Assembly: GCA_038235385.1 (NCBI GenBank)
Contig: JBBSTY010000013.1
Coordinates: 1 to 42,464 of the forward strand
Length of the DNA stretch: 42,464 nucleotides
Source of the DNA: JBBSTY01 sp038235385
GTDB lineage: Bacteria > Actinomycetota > Acidimicrobiia > Acidimicrobiales > Acidimicrobilacustridaceae
Direction: 5' to 3'
Position 1 is the stretch's first letter, and each line of letters opens with the position of its first letter. This document shows, piece by piece, positions 25,601 through 32,309 of the stretch. The notes below the pieces were generated by a model. That model worked only from the letters and a program-made list of their open reading frames with translations. It ran no database searches and was not told the DNA's origin. The translations under genes and the position numbers were made by a program.

Positions 25601-25868
25601 CTGCCACGCCTCCGGGCTCGGCCTGGACGGCCGCGGCGGGGGTGATCGCCTCGGCCGAAGGTGGCAGCACGAACAACGACGCGACCATGGCCAGGACCAT
25701 GCTCACCACCATCGGAACGGCGGATCGTCGACCCTGCCGACGCGACCCGCGGGCGGAGATCTGGCGACCGAGTCGAGCTCCACCCCGGCGTCGCGCTCCA
25801 GCGGATGGCGGAGCCGATGTGGCCCTGGTTGCTCCACCGATCGACGTCGTGTCGTCGCTTCCCACCAT
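16632..25868 (-). CDS. Giant (3,078-residue) surface protein: Gly-rich domain, Ig-like repeats, kelch propeller, LPFTG anchor
   Basis: Layout by residue: long Arg-rich signal peptide (1-74, ending PPSAEA); a glycine-rich region (about 136-410, many GGGGG runs and several cysteines) like the Gly_rich/ALK-type domain; about seven Ig-like repeats (about 410-1145, pattern 'TATV...GTVTF...C...Y'); a long beta-rich region without a family I know (about 1150-2500); an Ala/Pro/Ser/Thr linker (2500-2670); six to seven kelch units (2676-3000, for example SLPDGRVLVVGG and ELYDPVTSTW); LPFTG at 3041-3045, one membrane span and the tail RRGEGRRRI. The LPxTG-type motif suggests sortase attachment, but no sortase gene is present here. 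ATG 25868 has GGAGAG seven bases upstream. Probable role: adhesion or display of a propeller. Confidence 0.85.
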   Translation of the reverse strand: MVGSDDTTSIGGATRATSAPPSAGARRRGGARLGRQISARGSRRQGRRSAVPMVVSMVLAMVASLFVLPPSAEAITPAAAVQAEPGGVAAGAAPTCVVDSVSTTLVTCSVEYSGGVSQLLIPPGVPQVTATLIGGRGGSGKDGNSGTGGPGASITAAIPVSDGARQLDVSVGGAGATSAKDGGEGGWPGGGRGGASSDSTSGGCGGGGLSSVAVDSRTVLVAGGGGGCGGSALPYGGGSGGTPMVIDATLPPLCVPWLPGFPLCVPVSPTRGTNGTESKGAVPCEGTGTYEHGWAGEGGGAAVAGDGGRHGAQGMYLDGLSCVAGANHEGTDGAALAGGNGGQGEHDGAGGGGGGGGGWFGGGGGGGANHFGAYVGGGGGGGGGLSRVDADHGVVRSDQTTSTGTTNGRAEISYTLPTITTTMSASTDHPAAGTEMTVSARFDGGWLAGKVTFVDSGPDGGPLECVEGERTLDHAAPLDVSCTFTPKVAGSRSIAASKAGSVDGLAGSGAAKASPASSSQPLLVNVERAATDMTLGWDAATNMLKASVASPVPTDGTVAFYLGADPDLDPICDPSFAVTATGSNWFCLIEPEVGTSHGYRATYTGGPNTLGSQAFETVTIENLATTTALTPIAGPVIFGQQVIATATVEVTNATALPDGTVAFTDFGSTIDSCASVEVVDSWAGCTYRPDAGEHSITAAYGGGPVTKASKTPEPVTFAVDVATPALSLTADPAGGQAAGQPVALRATVKLGDGIFADQGSVSFADGSDPIDRCSDLAVDASGIAMCTFVPTAGDATRTFTATYTGTANIADGGPIDLVGYKIDKRQTRTVLTSESGSDIDAGTPWTVSATVANIPPSGTPTGTVTFYDNGHEVVCNDSDREHPPELEEGVATCTFVPSAGVEHEVNATYSGDPTNVSSSSVEPVTVKVGTFGSTTHLEASPSNPTFGDEVTLTATVDVPDGPRPVGSVAFAERDTANADTEIGTCSKVPVVDGTATCRMRPGAGDHSFVASFSGGIEVAGSGSDLQLVTVAAAATNASVSVQPSGVDQLTAVVTVSPTSGSVTPTGTVTFSVDDQPVACDAVPLAATPGSGTGAARASCTWSATDLLSSAHQVDVTFALDEGFEAPTDPTAVTYTPAMACSAGFSSVWDALATNPADRSIAGDPGTITVTATAPQPSGGCVAATPIGFTGVVSLFGGALTSRPGSPVSGAISSVGGLCLTAGILRPTSTWTNMGELTITAPVCFALSSSGGLGTVSGGQLAATSPVGTFPLVGLGSGLLGARSAKTAVGFDSATGDLLARSVAGPDATPDVVLTLVITTDGVVDGTIVTPGLVAFGQSLSAMRGTVEGPVAGPLTFAGGATLGPIAVQPGLVLDNLVAKADGSGLRIEGRASVGSTGHTSESKVAGPYRAPDDWSLAVTADSAPQWEPLAGLRLPAPTGTIEADGPTGFAVSIGAAGNGQHLTSWKPTPTAAMTIVIDEIDVVDGPACTGLAFAGGVEFGAVVVPVTGCIELATGAYRFTNAPGPSTGPDGLTIDVDSLAVSGSVAGAVSVSGTASVEVTTATSTLTVPMTLRLTADGTFVMGGITPLSAWGLPVESGFVAYASGDLTSFDTGVPAIGSVALHAGTSAAGIWTAPRPGAAVLLEQAGFVLPDGDHITFAAMLSPDTQARFDAELAAPSALPLLRLPDGATVHHVVLTFTADGLGLDAAATIGSPGDVALAIAIDPATGRFTGSASVTDLSIFGRTVTLTGTLEGEPGTDTATVRSSVVGTVDGSFAPTGGPGITWSGVQLTLGPDGIAVDGTMSAGGRDDLTISGVLNASLTVWTLDLRTPEVTVAWTPTEGVDTTAILTGTVSSAQDGPGAPTHITFAVGADTSIRFDADGTDQVLVQVTRIRLSNMGDRPAVCGAAPPNAVWLQLTGTLDAAVGTATGSADAEGCLVTDTGALKVVATLTSLTYTDGAAGVTVTSPILTISRTRVRFAGPNNPEKVITTITAQVGLVVTMPDGRPVKVLEAGMILAGTDFAIGTSVDLSPWLGGNGAVGSLFYASKDLKLKAGTLGLSSSLGDLDLKKGVNFAVRFALDPTTSANVAKAGGGDPGESTLTAIGRYDTEKSAFTFEVGFALTFDDEGSKLFETADGVAMYLDSGFLKVTLSPTAVSFAIGLKAHLHLPPAKSGGQSQDVTLIGEIAVSDTGFSVSVQLGVCGAADGGWHDAFGVEGLTVQCAAVTGGLSYTGVPTVGMTGEITSLPNDVAGPLGYVNGSPMTFAFNFEPFVLSIAIGTANSGQVALRPLTMIGMPDLIEVNYAGLYIAPRAARIGQTSFPAGFGIGFQAKVNGVDLDILGEFDPTAPRLHAHVSMSKVQVGALALGPVVVDLDASKFGLKFSLDASIAIGPADIDLGPLLKISGELGAHVHVDFGITGLSAFIDGYVSGSISVNLAQSTCYYGGMLPYPCDFEWRTDSFSATLPKTGFAINSSGLTLTVKGHDFTLSWSDIASSFTSNAGVSPASAGAPAPTPLGAPIEGPGGAPSGTTAPHTMAGGRSIAGTATSPTETSASASEPGRTALAAEPARSEQVRAVRPVATAGNPTVLAVAFAPEDDDEPAIGPITDPEFGPDDIITPQPVEDIPVPEGLSDDASVIEPPSGDHSTPADVDESEVPTVIAVDDQALPRVTAGRTGGTWRSTGSLHTARAHASSASLPDGRVLVVGGAVGADGATNSTELYDPVTSTWSPAASMNDPRAGATTTVLPDGRILVAGGSNGSEVLATAEIFDPATGSWTGTGAMAQGRRFASMVALADGTVLVAGGVGSGDPDTVVPLAGAEVFDPATGAWHSVADMPTARAFAAAAALQDGSVVVAGGQGPDGIVAATEVFDPASAAWRSVAPMPEPGMMDAVVRLDDGRVLVAGHGPNALVYDPQTDTWAWTGALTTVRSQAVAARLPDGTVLLAGGSAADQVNATAEVYDPATNSWQATPDLPAATSAASVTVLANGAVLVDGGADGPDALAASMVYAAPGVQDIVPAALTPAAPVPTDTDAAMNPTTGPLPFTGSNASGFLVLASILVLSGLIIARFARRGEGRRRI

Positions 25869-26066
25869 GAGGTCACTCTCCAGAGTTGCCCGCTCGTCCT
25901 GTACCCCGGGTCGCCGCGAACTGCCGGCCGAGAGGTCAGGTCACTGAGGTCTACCAACCCGCTCGGCGGGAGACATCGGGCAAATGCCCGCGAGTTGCGG
26001 GCCGAGGCATCGCACCTCGTCGTGGCGTCGCAACGCGTCGATGCCCGCCAGCTACGATCGGCCCCG
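25869..26066. promoter_or_regulatory. Divergent promoter region between giant surface protein and LuxR regulator
   Basis: Within this region GGTCA-type pentamers recur: AGGTCA at 25933-25938 is directly followed by GGTCA at 25939-25943, AGGTC follows at 25947-25951, and one more AGGTCA lies at 25870-25875 beside the giant gene's start codon. They could be a regulator's half-sites. TACGAT (26053-26058) is a probable -10 for the regulator. Confidence 0.4.
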
Positions 26067-26084
26067 ATGGAGGCGGAGGGTTGA
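26067..26084 (+). CDS. Five-codon leader ORF coupled to the LuxR regulator
   Basis: TACGAT (26053-26058), eight bases, then ATG 26067 fits a leaderless start. The frame reads MEAEG and stops at TGA 26082-26084. The stop overlaps the TTG start (26081-26083) of the regulator as TTGA. The leader's own codons contain GGAGG, which doubles as the regulator's ribosome site. Confidence 0.4.
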   Translation: MEAEG

Positions 26085-28564
26085 CAACGGCGGACAGCGG
26101 CGCGCTCATCGCCGCGTGGAGCCCGATGTTCGGGCGCGACGCCGAGGTCGACCACCTGCGCGACCTGCTGCGGTCGCCATTGGTCCGCCTCGTGTCGCTG
26201 ACCGGACGCGGCGGCGTCGGCAAGACCCGCCTCGCGGTCGAGTTCGCTGCGATCATGGTCGATCTCGGGGTCCCGACCACGGTGGTCGCCCTGGCCGGGG
26301 TCTCTGCTGCGGACCACGTCCTGGGCGAGATCGCTCCCGCCCTCGGGGTCACCTCCGTCGCCAACGCCGACATCAGCGACACGGTGGTCGCCTACCTGAG
26401 CGACGACGACCACCTCCTGGTGCTGGACAACTTCGAGCATCTGCTCGAGGCGGCTCCGGTGCTCGGCGAACTGCTCGATCGGTGTCCCGGCCTCCGCATC
26501 CTCGTCACCACCCAAGCCCCCCTGCACCTTCGGTCCGAGCGCGTCGTCGCCGTGGCACCGTTTCCCATCCCGTCCCCCGGCGAGGATCTGGCCGTGCTGG
26601 CCGAGGAGCCGGCGGTCGCGACCTACGCCGAGCGGGCTTCGGCCGTCGATCGCCACTTCGAGCTCAGCGCAGAGAACGCGCCGGCCGTCGTCGAGCTCTG
26701 CCGCCGCTTGGAGGGTCTGCCCCTCGCCATCGAACTGGCGGCGGCCCGAGCAGTCACCCTGCCCGCGGCCGAGATCCTGCGCCGCCTCGATGACTCAGGG
26801 CTCGACCTGTTGCAACGAACGCGTGCCGACGCCCCCGAGCGCCACCACGAGCTGCGAGCGGCGATCGCATGGACCTACGAGCGCCTCAGCCCCTCCCAGC
26901 AGCGCCAGCTCCGTCGCATCTCGGTCTTCTCGGGTACGTTCGACATCGACGCCGCGATCGCGCTCGATCACGTGGGCGGCAACGACGATTCCTCGTTGCA
27001 GGTGCTCGACCAGCTCACCACCCTGGTGGACTTCCACCTCGTCGACCCCATAGCGGACACCGATCCGATCCGGTTCGTCATCCCGTCGTCCATCCGAGCG
27101 TTCGCAGCAGCGGAGCTGGAGGCAAGCGGCGAGGCCGACGAGGTCCGCCTCCGACACCGGACCTTCCGGGCATGCCAGGCTCGGCGGGTCGCCGATGTGG
27201 ATGGCATCGCGAGCGGGACCGACGAGGGACTCGTCCACCGCCTCGAAGCCGACCACGACGACATCAACGCCGTGCTCCTCGGCGCGCTCGACGCCGAGGC
27301 CGGCGTTGTCGCCCTCGACGTCGTCGGCGGCCTCGCTGTCGTGTGGGATGCCCGCGGCTACCACCGCGCCCAGGAGGTGCTCCTCGAACGAGCGCTCGCG
27401 CTGGGAGCGCGACAGGGAGCCGATGCCGCCCGGATGGTCGGTGCACTGGTCGCCTCGGCCGAGCTCGGTCTGCGCCACCGCTCCGACCTCGAATCGGAGG
27501 CACTCGTGGCGCGGCTTCAACAGGCCGAAGTCCTCGCTCGGGCCAACAACGACGACGACCAGCTCCTGCGCGTGCTCAGCGCATGGATGTTGGTCGCCCC
27601 ATCCACGGGTGATGTCGGTCGCGCCGCTCTCGCGATCGGTGAGGGGCTCCAGCTCGCTGCGCGACCGGCGAACGATCATTGGCTCCGCCACATCCAGGTG
27701 TGGGCGGGCATGTTCGCCCATCTCATCGGAGACGATCCCCGCGCCGTCGAGCTGGGCACCGCCGCGCTGGACGCCGCCCGCCGGCATGGCGATCGGGCCA
27801 CCATCGTCCGTGCCGCGATGCTGCTCGAACCCCTGCGCGACCGGCATCCCGAGCAGCTGGCCCAGGTCCCGTCCAACGCCGAGACCCTCGAACTGGCCCG
27901 TTCCGTCGGCATGCCCTTCTACGAGGCGTTGCTGCTGCCCCGGCTCGTCGGCGACACCGCCCGGACCGGCGACCTCGAAGCGTCGGCCCGCTGGGCGGTC
28001 GACACCCTCAACATGTCCCGGTCCATGCCGGGATCGACGATCGTCGGCTTCCACCTGATGGCGCTCGCCCTGTTCGCCTCCGCCCGGGGCGACCACGACA
28101 GAGTCGCCCACTTCCACGGTGTCATCCGAAGCAGGCTGCCTGAGCTCGAACGGATGCTGGCCGCCGACCAGATGGAGCGGTTCACCTCGGCCGTCGAGAC
28201 CTCACTGGCCGAGATCGGCACGAGCGCCTTCGACACCGAGGCCGACCTGGGTGCCGAGCGGAGCTGGGCTGAGGGTGTCCAGGTTGCCCTCAGCTATGTA
28301 CAGGCGACGATCACGTCGGTGACGACACCCGATCCGCCAGCGGCACAGCTGGGGACGGACTCGGGCGCCGAGAAGCTGACCGTTCGTCAGCTCGAGGTGG
28401 TGCGCCTCCTGGCCCATGGACTCAGCAACAAAGAGGTCGCCGCCCAGTTGAAGATCACCCCCAAGAGCGTCATGCACCACACGACGGCCATCTACCAGGC
28501 GATCGGTGTCCGTGGCCGCAGCGAGGCAACGGCCTGGGCGTTCCGGACCGGTGTCGTCGGCTGA
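26081..28564 (+). CDS. LuxR-type regulator with STAND ATPase domain
   Basis: This 827-residue signal-integrating regulator has an N-terminal NB-ARC/AAA-like ATPase: Walker A GRGGVGKT (42-49), Walker B HLLVLDNFEHLL, the sensor strand RILVTTQAPL, and GLPLAIELAAAR. The middle (about 420-740) is helical and repeat-like, probably a TPR-type sensor. The C-terminus is a LuxR helix-turn-helix (LTVRQLEVVRLLAHGLSNKEVAAQLKI at about 765-792). The TTG start at 26081 is chosen because GGAGG (26069-26073) lies upstream; the frame stays open further upstream but without family similarity. It is divergent from the giant surface gene and is the best candidate for its regulator. Confidence 0.85.
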   Translation: MTTADSGALIAAWSPMFGRDAEVDHLRDLLRSPLVRLVSLTGRGGVGKTRLAVEFAAIMVDLGVPTTVVALAGVSAADHVLGEIAPALGVTSVANADISDTVVAYLSDDDHLLVLDNFEHLLEAAPVLGELLDRCPGLRILVTTQAPLHLRSERVVAVAPFPIPSPGEDLAVLAEEPAVATYAERASAVDRHFELSAENAPAVVELCRRLEGLPLAIELAAARAVTLPAAEILRRLDDSGLDLLQRTRADAPERHHELRAAIAWTYERLSPSQQRQLRRISVFSGTFDIDAAIALDHVGGNDDSSLQVLDQLTTLVDFHLVDPIADTDPIRFVIPSSIRAFAAAELEASGEADEVRLRHRTFRACQARRVADVDGIASGTDEGLVHRLEADHDDINAVLLGALDAEAGVVALDVVGGLAVVWDARGYHRAQEVLLERALALGARQGADAARMVGALVASAELGLRHRSDLESEALVARLQQAEVLARANNDDDQLLRVLSAWMLVAPSTGDVGRAALAIGEGLQLAARPANDHWLRHIQVWAGMFAHLIGDDPRAVELGTAALDAARRHGDRATIVRAAMLLEPLRDRHPEQLAQVPSNAETLELARSVGMPFYEALLLPRLVGDTARTGDLEASARWAVDTLNMSRSMPGSTIVGFHLMALALFASARGDHDRVAHFHGVIRSRLPELERMLAADQMERFTSAVETSLAEIGTSAFDTEADLGAERSWAEGVQVALSYVQATITSVTTPDPPAAQLGTDSGAEKLTVRQLEVVRLLAHGLSNKEVAAQLKITPKSVMHHTTAIYQAIGVRGRSEATAWAFRTGVVG

Positions 28565-28762
28565 CGGTGAGGACGGTGATCGAGTCCGACGCACCGCCGA
28601 ACAGCACTCGCGGGGTGAAGCATCGGACCGCCGTGGGGCCCTGGTCGTGACCGGTACTCGGCCCGTCGGCCACCACGGCGAGATCGCCTCGGCCTGGCTC
28701 GAGCAGCTCTCGGGACGCCCCCGCTCGCGACCCGCCGAGATCCGCAGCGCGAATGCCATCGG

Positions 28763-28843
28763 TAGCATCCGGACGTGAACCGCCCCCGAACCGCGGAAGC
28801 ATCGCCCACAGCAGGTGGTGGCGGCGCCGCCCATCCAACGTGA
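28763..28843 (+). CDS. Leaderless 22-codon leader ORF coupled to the SulP permease
   Basis: TAGCAT (28763-28768), six bases, then GTG 28775 is a clean leaderless pattern. The frame reads 22 codons (MNRPRTAEASPTAGG onward) and ends at TGA 28841-28843, overlapping the permease GTG (28840) as GTGA. The permease GTG has no ribosome site of its own. Coordinates include the -10 box; the coding part is 28775-28843. The alternative is a permease start at the in-frame ATG 28753, which precedes the predicted transcript. Confidence 0.42.
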
Positions 28844-30531
28844 TCGAGCGCTGGCTCCCCGGCGTCCGCGTGGCACGCACCTACGAGCGAGGATGGCTCC
28901 GATCGGATCTGATCGCCGGGCTGGTCCTGGCCGCCATCCTGGTGCCCCAGGGCATGGCCTACGCCGAGCTCGCAGGGCTCCCAGCGGTGACCGGTCTCTA
29001 CACGACCATCGCGTGCCTCGTCGGCTACGCCCTCTTCGGACCGTCACGGGTCCTGGTCCTCGGTCCCGACTCCTCGGTGTCACCGCTGATCTTCGCCGCC
29101 ATCACGCCGTTGCTCGTTACCGACGACCCCGGTTCGGCGATCGTCCTGGCCGGCATGCTCGCCGTCCTCGTGGGACTCATCGAGATCGCGCTCGGTCTGG
29201 GCAAGCTCGGGTTCGTCGCCGACCTGCTCTCCAGCGAGGTGCAGGTCGGCTACATGAACGGCCTCGCCATCACCATCATCGTCAGCCAGCTGCCGAAGCT
29301 CTTCGGGTTCTCCACCGACGCGAACGGGTTCCTGAGCGAGATCAACGAGTTCGTCCGCAACCTCGGATCGACCGACACCACGACCCTCGCCGTGGGCACC
29401 GCCGTCCTCGGCCTGCTCCTGGTCCTCCCCCGGGTCGCTCCCCGGGTGCCCGCCATCCTCGTCGGGGTCATCGGCGCGACCGTCGTCTCGGCGGCGCTCG
29501 CCCTCGCCGACGCCGGGGTCGCCACCGTGGGTTCGCTCCCCCAGGGCGTGCCCACCCCAGCCCTGCCGTGGACCGACATCAGCGATGTCGCCCCGCTCTT
29601 GATCGCCGCGGTCGGCATCACCCTCGTCTCGCTCACCGACACCATCGCCACCGCCACCAGCTTCGCGGCCCGTCGGGGTGACGAGGTCGACCCGGACCAG
29701 GAGATGGTCGCCATGGGCGCCGCCAACATCGCCGCCGGGATGTTCCAGGGCTTCGCCATCTCCACCAGCGGATCTCGCACCGCCGTCGCCGAGCAGTCCG
29801 GCGCCAAGTCCCAGCTCACCGGTGTGGTCGGCGCCGGCCTCGTCATCGTCCTGCTGCTGTTCCTGAACTCCCTCCTCGCCGACCTCCCGCAGTCCGCGCT
29901 GGCCGCCGTCGTCATCACGGCCGCCCTCTCGCTCACCGACGTCGCCGCACTGCGGCGCTACGCCCGGATCCGCAGGTCCGCCCTCGCGCTCTCCATCGTT
30001 GCGACGGCCGGGGTCATCCTCTTCGGGGTCCTTCCCGGCATCATCATCGCGATCGCGCTCTCGGTCCTCATGTTCTTCCGCCGGAGCTGGTGGCCCCACG
30101 GTGCCGTCCTCGGCCAGACGGCGGGCACCGACGGTTGGCACGACGTCGCCACCCGACCCGACGCCACCGAGCTGCCCGACATCGTCGTCTACCGGTGGGA
30201 GTCACCGCTCTTCTTCGCCAACGCCGCCGCCTTCCGACGCGAGGTGCGCCGCCTGGCCGCCGAGCGTCACCCGAGGTGGATCGTGCTGCAGTGCGAGGCC
30301 ATCACCGACATCGACGTCACCGCGGCCGAGATGCTCGAGCAACTCGACAACGAGCTCAACCGCGACGGCGTCCACCTCGCGTTCGCCGAGATGCGCCACC
30401 GCCTCCAGGTGCTCGTCCTGCGCTACGGGCTCCTCGACACCCTCGACCACGACCACTTCTACCCAACCCTCGACGCTGCCCTCATCGCCGTCCGCGACAC
30501 CAACACGACGCCACGGGACGATCCCAGCTGA
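28840..30531 (+). CDS. SulP/SLC26-family anion permease with STAS domain
   Basis: This 563-residue membrane transporter has about 10-12 hydrophobic segments and the family hallmark near the N-terminus (LVLAAILVPQGMAYAELAGLPAVTGLYT). A STAS domain occupies the C-terminal 120 residues (WIVLQCEAITDIDVTAAEMLEQLDNEL). SulP proteins move sulfate, bicarbonate or other anions, usually with H+ or Na+; the sequence does not decide which. No carbonic anhydrase or sulfate-assimilation gene is adjacent. The GTG 28840 gives the usual short N-terminus before GWLRSDLIAG. No terminator was seen after it. Confidence 0.9.
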   Translation: MIERWLPGVRVARTYERGWLRSDLIAGLVLAAILVPQGMAYAELAGLPAVTGLYTTIACLVGYALFGPSRVLVLGPDSSVSPLIFAAITPLLVTDDPGSAIVLAGMLAVLVGLIEIALGLGKLGFVADLLSSEVQVGYMNGLAITIIVSQLPKLFGFSTDANGFLSEINEFVRNLGSTDTTTLAVGTAVLGLLLVLPRVAPRVPAILVGVIGATVVSAALALADAGVATVGSLPQGVPTPALPWTDISDVAPLLIAAVGITLVSLTDTIATATSFAARRGDEVDPDQEMVAMGAANIAAGMFQGFAISTSGSRTAVAEQSGAKSQLTGVVGAGLVIVLLLFLNSLLADLPQSALAAVVITAALSLTDVAALRRYARIRRSALALSIVATAGVILFGVLPGIIIAIALSVLMFFRRSWWPHGAVLGQTAGTDGWHDVATRPDATELPDIVVYRWESPLFFANAAAFRREVRRLAAERHPRWIVLQCEAITDIDVTAAEMLEQLDNELNRDGVHLAFAEMRHRLQVLVLRYGLLDTLDHDHFYPTLDAALIAVRDTNTTPRDDPS

Positions 30532-30785
30532 CCGGCTCCTCTCGACGATGTGAGCTCCTCGTCATCGACGCCCTCGCCGCGCCCGGCTCGGTGCCGCTCC
30601 TTCGATCAGGTCCACGGCGAGCGCGAGATCGTTGCATCCTCGCCCGCTCCCGAGCTCGGACGAGCACCTGAACCGCCCACATGGAACATCGGGACGTCGC
30701 ACCCATCCGTCGACCGGCGTGACCGACGTGGGCCGTCGGCCTGGGAGCACCGCTCGGGCATGAGGTGCTCGATGCAGTCCGGACT

Positions 30786-31073
30786 TCATCTGGAGGCTCG
30801 AAGGCGCTCGGCGAACCAGCTCGCGTCGCGACCACCGAGGAGCGGCGTTGACCAACGAGACGACGCCTCGCCGGGGTCGCCGGCATCGGTGCCGGCGATC
30901 CCCCCGCACGCGACGCGCGTCGCCTTCTCCTCGCCTCGCCACGCAGCGAGCTCGAGCGCGTGCACGCGGTGGAAGCTGTCATGACCGCCGATCACCGAGG
31001 TCAGCTCGTCGCGTTCGGCCGCGCAGGCCTCTGCTTCGGCGAACCGGCCGAACAGAGGTAGGACGAGGCTCTA
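30786..31073 (-). pseudogene. Remnant of a TPR-type regulator or ATPase, badly decayed
   Basis: Within a 624-base stretch with no good gene (30532-31155), the minus strand reads LPLFGRFAEAEACAAERDEL and FHRVHALELAAWRGE, which look like the helical repeats of large regulators such as LuxR/cyclase-type ATPases. The frame is closed by TAG just upstream and loses its helical pattern after about residue 55. No start, ATPase or DNA-binding part remains. The rest of the stretch shows nothing I can support. Confidence 0.35.
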
Positions 31074-31155
31074 CGTCGCGATCCTCGCCTCGACAGCGTG
31101 CCCGCGGTTCCGCTCACGCCGGCTGACCAGCACGGGGCGTGCCACGCTACGTCGG

Positions 31156-31515
31156 ATGGATGAGCCGACGTTGTCCCCCACGGGTGTGGTGCGCGCGTTC
31201 TTCGACGCACAGGGACGGTCCGACCCGGTCGGGATCGAGGCGCTACTGGACCCCTCGGTCCGGTGGCAGTTCGACGAGCAGAGGTTCTCTGGCCGGGCGT
31301 CGGTGCTGGATCAGATCGCCGTGGCGACCGATCGCCATCCCGAGCACCTCGACCGCCTCGTCGGCTGGCGGCTCGTCGACGGCCTCGTCGAGGTGGATCA
31401 CGAGGTGGTGCTGCGAGATGTCGGAGTGCGAGATCCGCGCGTACCCAGTTTGGTCAGCACGTTCGCCGTGGCCGACGGGCGGATCATCAAGATCACCACC
31501 CGCCCGGTCGGCTGA
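31156..31515 (+). CDS. SnoaL-like/NTF2-like protein
   Basis: This 119-residue protein has the cone-shaped NTF2-like fold pattern: a first helix VVRAFFDAQGRSDPVGIEALLDPSVRWQF and alternating strands such as VEVDHEVVLRDV and LVSTFAVADGRIIKITT. The family includes small isomerases, cyclases and binding proteins; no catalytic residues are clear enough for a reaction. ATG 31156 begins the typical N-terminus. It is a single gene that faces the DUF385 gene. Confidence 0.75.
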   Translation: MDEPTLSPTGVVRAFFDAQGRSDPVGIEALLDPSVRWQFDEQRFSGRASVLDQIAVATDRHPEHLDRLVGWRLVDGLVEVDHEVVLRDVGVRDPRVPSLVSTFAVADGRIIKITTRPVG

Positions 31516-31707
31516 TCCGTGGTCCACCCGATGGCGTCAGTCGACCTTCGAACGGCGAGGCGTGTCGCGCACAGCAGCCGCGGGAGTCCGATGCGAACCC
31601 GAGCGGCGTCGCCGCAACGCACGTGCTCGGGCACGTCGGTCACCGGGTGAGCCGGAGCGGTACTGCCTTCGGAGATCAGGGATCGAACTCGGGCACGACC
31701 TCAGGCG

Positions 31708-31730
31708 CCGTGGGCCCGAACGGCCCACGG
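31708..31730. terminator. Perfect 9-bp hairpin between convergent genes
   Basis: CCGTGGGCC (31708-31716) pairs with GGCCCACGG (31722-31730) around a five-base loop. It lies between the stop at 31515 and the opposing stop at 31781, so it may stop transcripts from both sides. The remaining 31516-31780 holds nothing else I can support. Confidence 0.45.
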
Positions 31731-31780
31731 GAAGGCGTGACCCGACGGCGGGCCGCTGGGGAGGCCGGGCACCGAGGAGC

Positions 31781-32161
31781 TCAGCACGCGATCGCCGCGG
31801 CCGGTTCGGCTCCGTCGTGCAGATCGAGCACCACCAGCTGGAGCGGCCCCCGCCGGACGGATGCGGTACCCGGGCGGGCCGCGCCACCCACCCACACCCG
31901 AGCCGACCCGGCCGCCGCCGCGTTCTCCACCCACTGAGATGGGTGACGCACCGTGCTCATCACGATGGTGTCGCCGAAGCGGGCCGATACGAGGGGGACC
32001 TCTCGGCGCAGTCCGCTACGACGCCCGACCGTCTCCAGGACGACGAGGCCGACCCCGAGCCGCAGGGGCGAGGCCAATCCCGTCTTGACGGCGGGGAGCA
32101 CCGCCCGGTTCAGCGCACGGAAAGCACCACGGGTGAGGTTCTGACGGAGCCCAGCGTTCAT
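31781..32161 (-). CDS. F420-dependent nitroreductase/quinone-reductase-like protein (DUF385)
   Basis: This 126-residue protein resembles the deazaflavin (F420)-dependent reductase family found in Actinobacteria (Ddn-like). Seen: the substrate/cofactor block ETVGRRSGLRREVPLV followed by GDTIVMSTVRHPSQWVENAAAAG, the typical 'R-SG...PL...P.W..N' pattern. The N-terminal helix (FRALNRAVLPAVKTGL) is amphipathic and could contact the membrane. ATG 32161 was chosen because the frame upstream lacks similarity. It is transcribed away from the SRPBCC gene's end, 148 bases downstream of it. Confidence 0.78.
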   Translation of the reverse strand: MNAGLRQNLTRGAFRALNRAVLPAVKTGLASPLRLGVGLVVLETVGRRSGLRREVPLVSARFGDTIVMSTVRHPSQWVENAAAAGSARVWVGGAARPGTASVRRGPLQLVVLDLHDGAEPAAAIAC

Positions 32162-32309
32162 GCTCGCCCCAACCGCTCGCGCCCCGTCAACTATTCCGAC
32201 GCCCACCTCGAACAACGCAGGCCCCGCGGGCCCGTCAGGCCGCTCGACCCTGCGCCCCGCTGCCACATCCACACCCCGACGGCGATGCTCGACGACCTCG
32301 GGCTCCCGC

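Noticed and set aside
23223..26084. A 953-codon open frame on the plus strand opposite the giant surface gene
   Set aside because: Its protein is Arg/Gly/Asp-rich without domain pattern; it mirrors the codon structure of the real minus-strand gene, as is common in GC-rich DNA.
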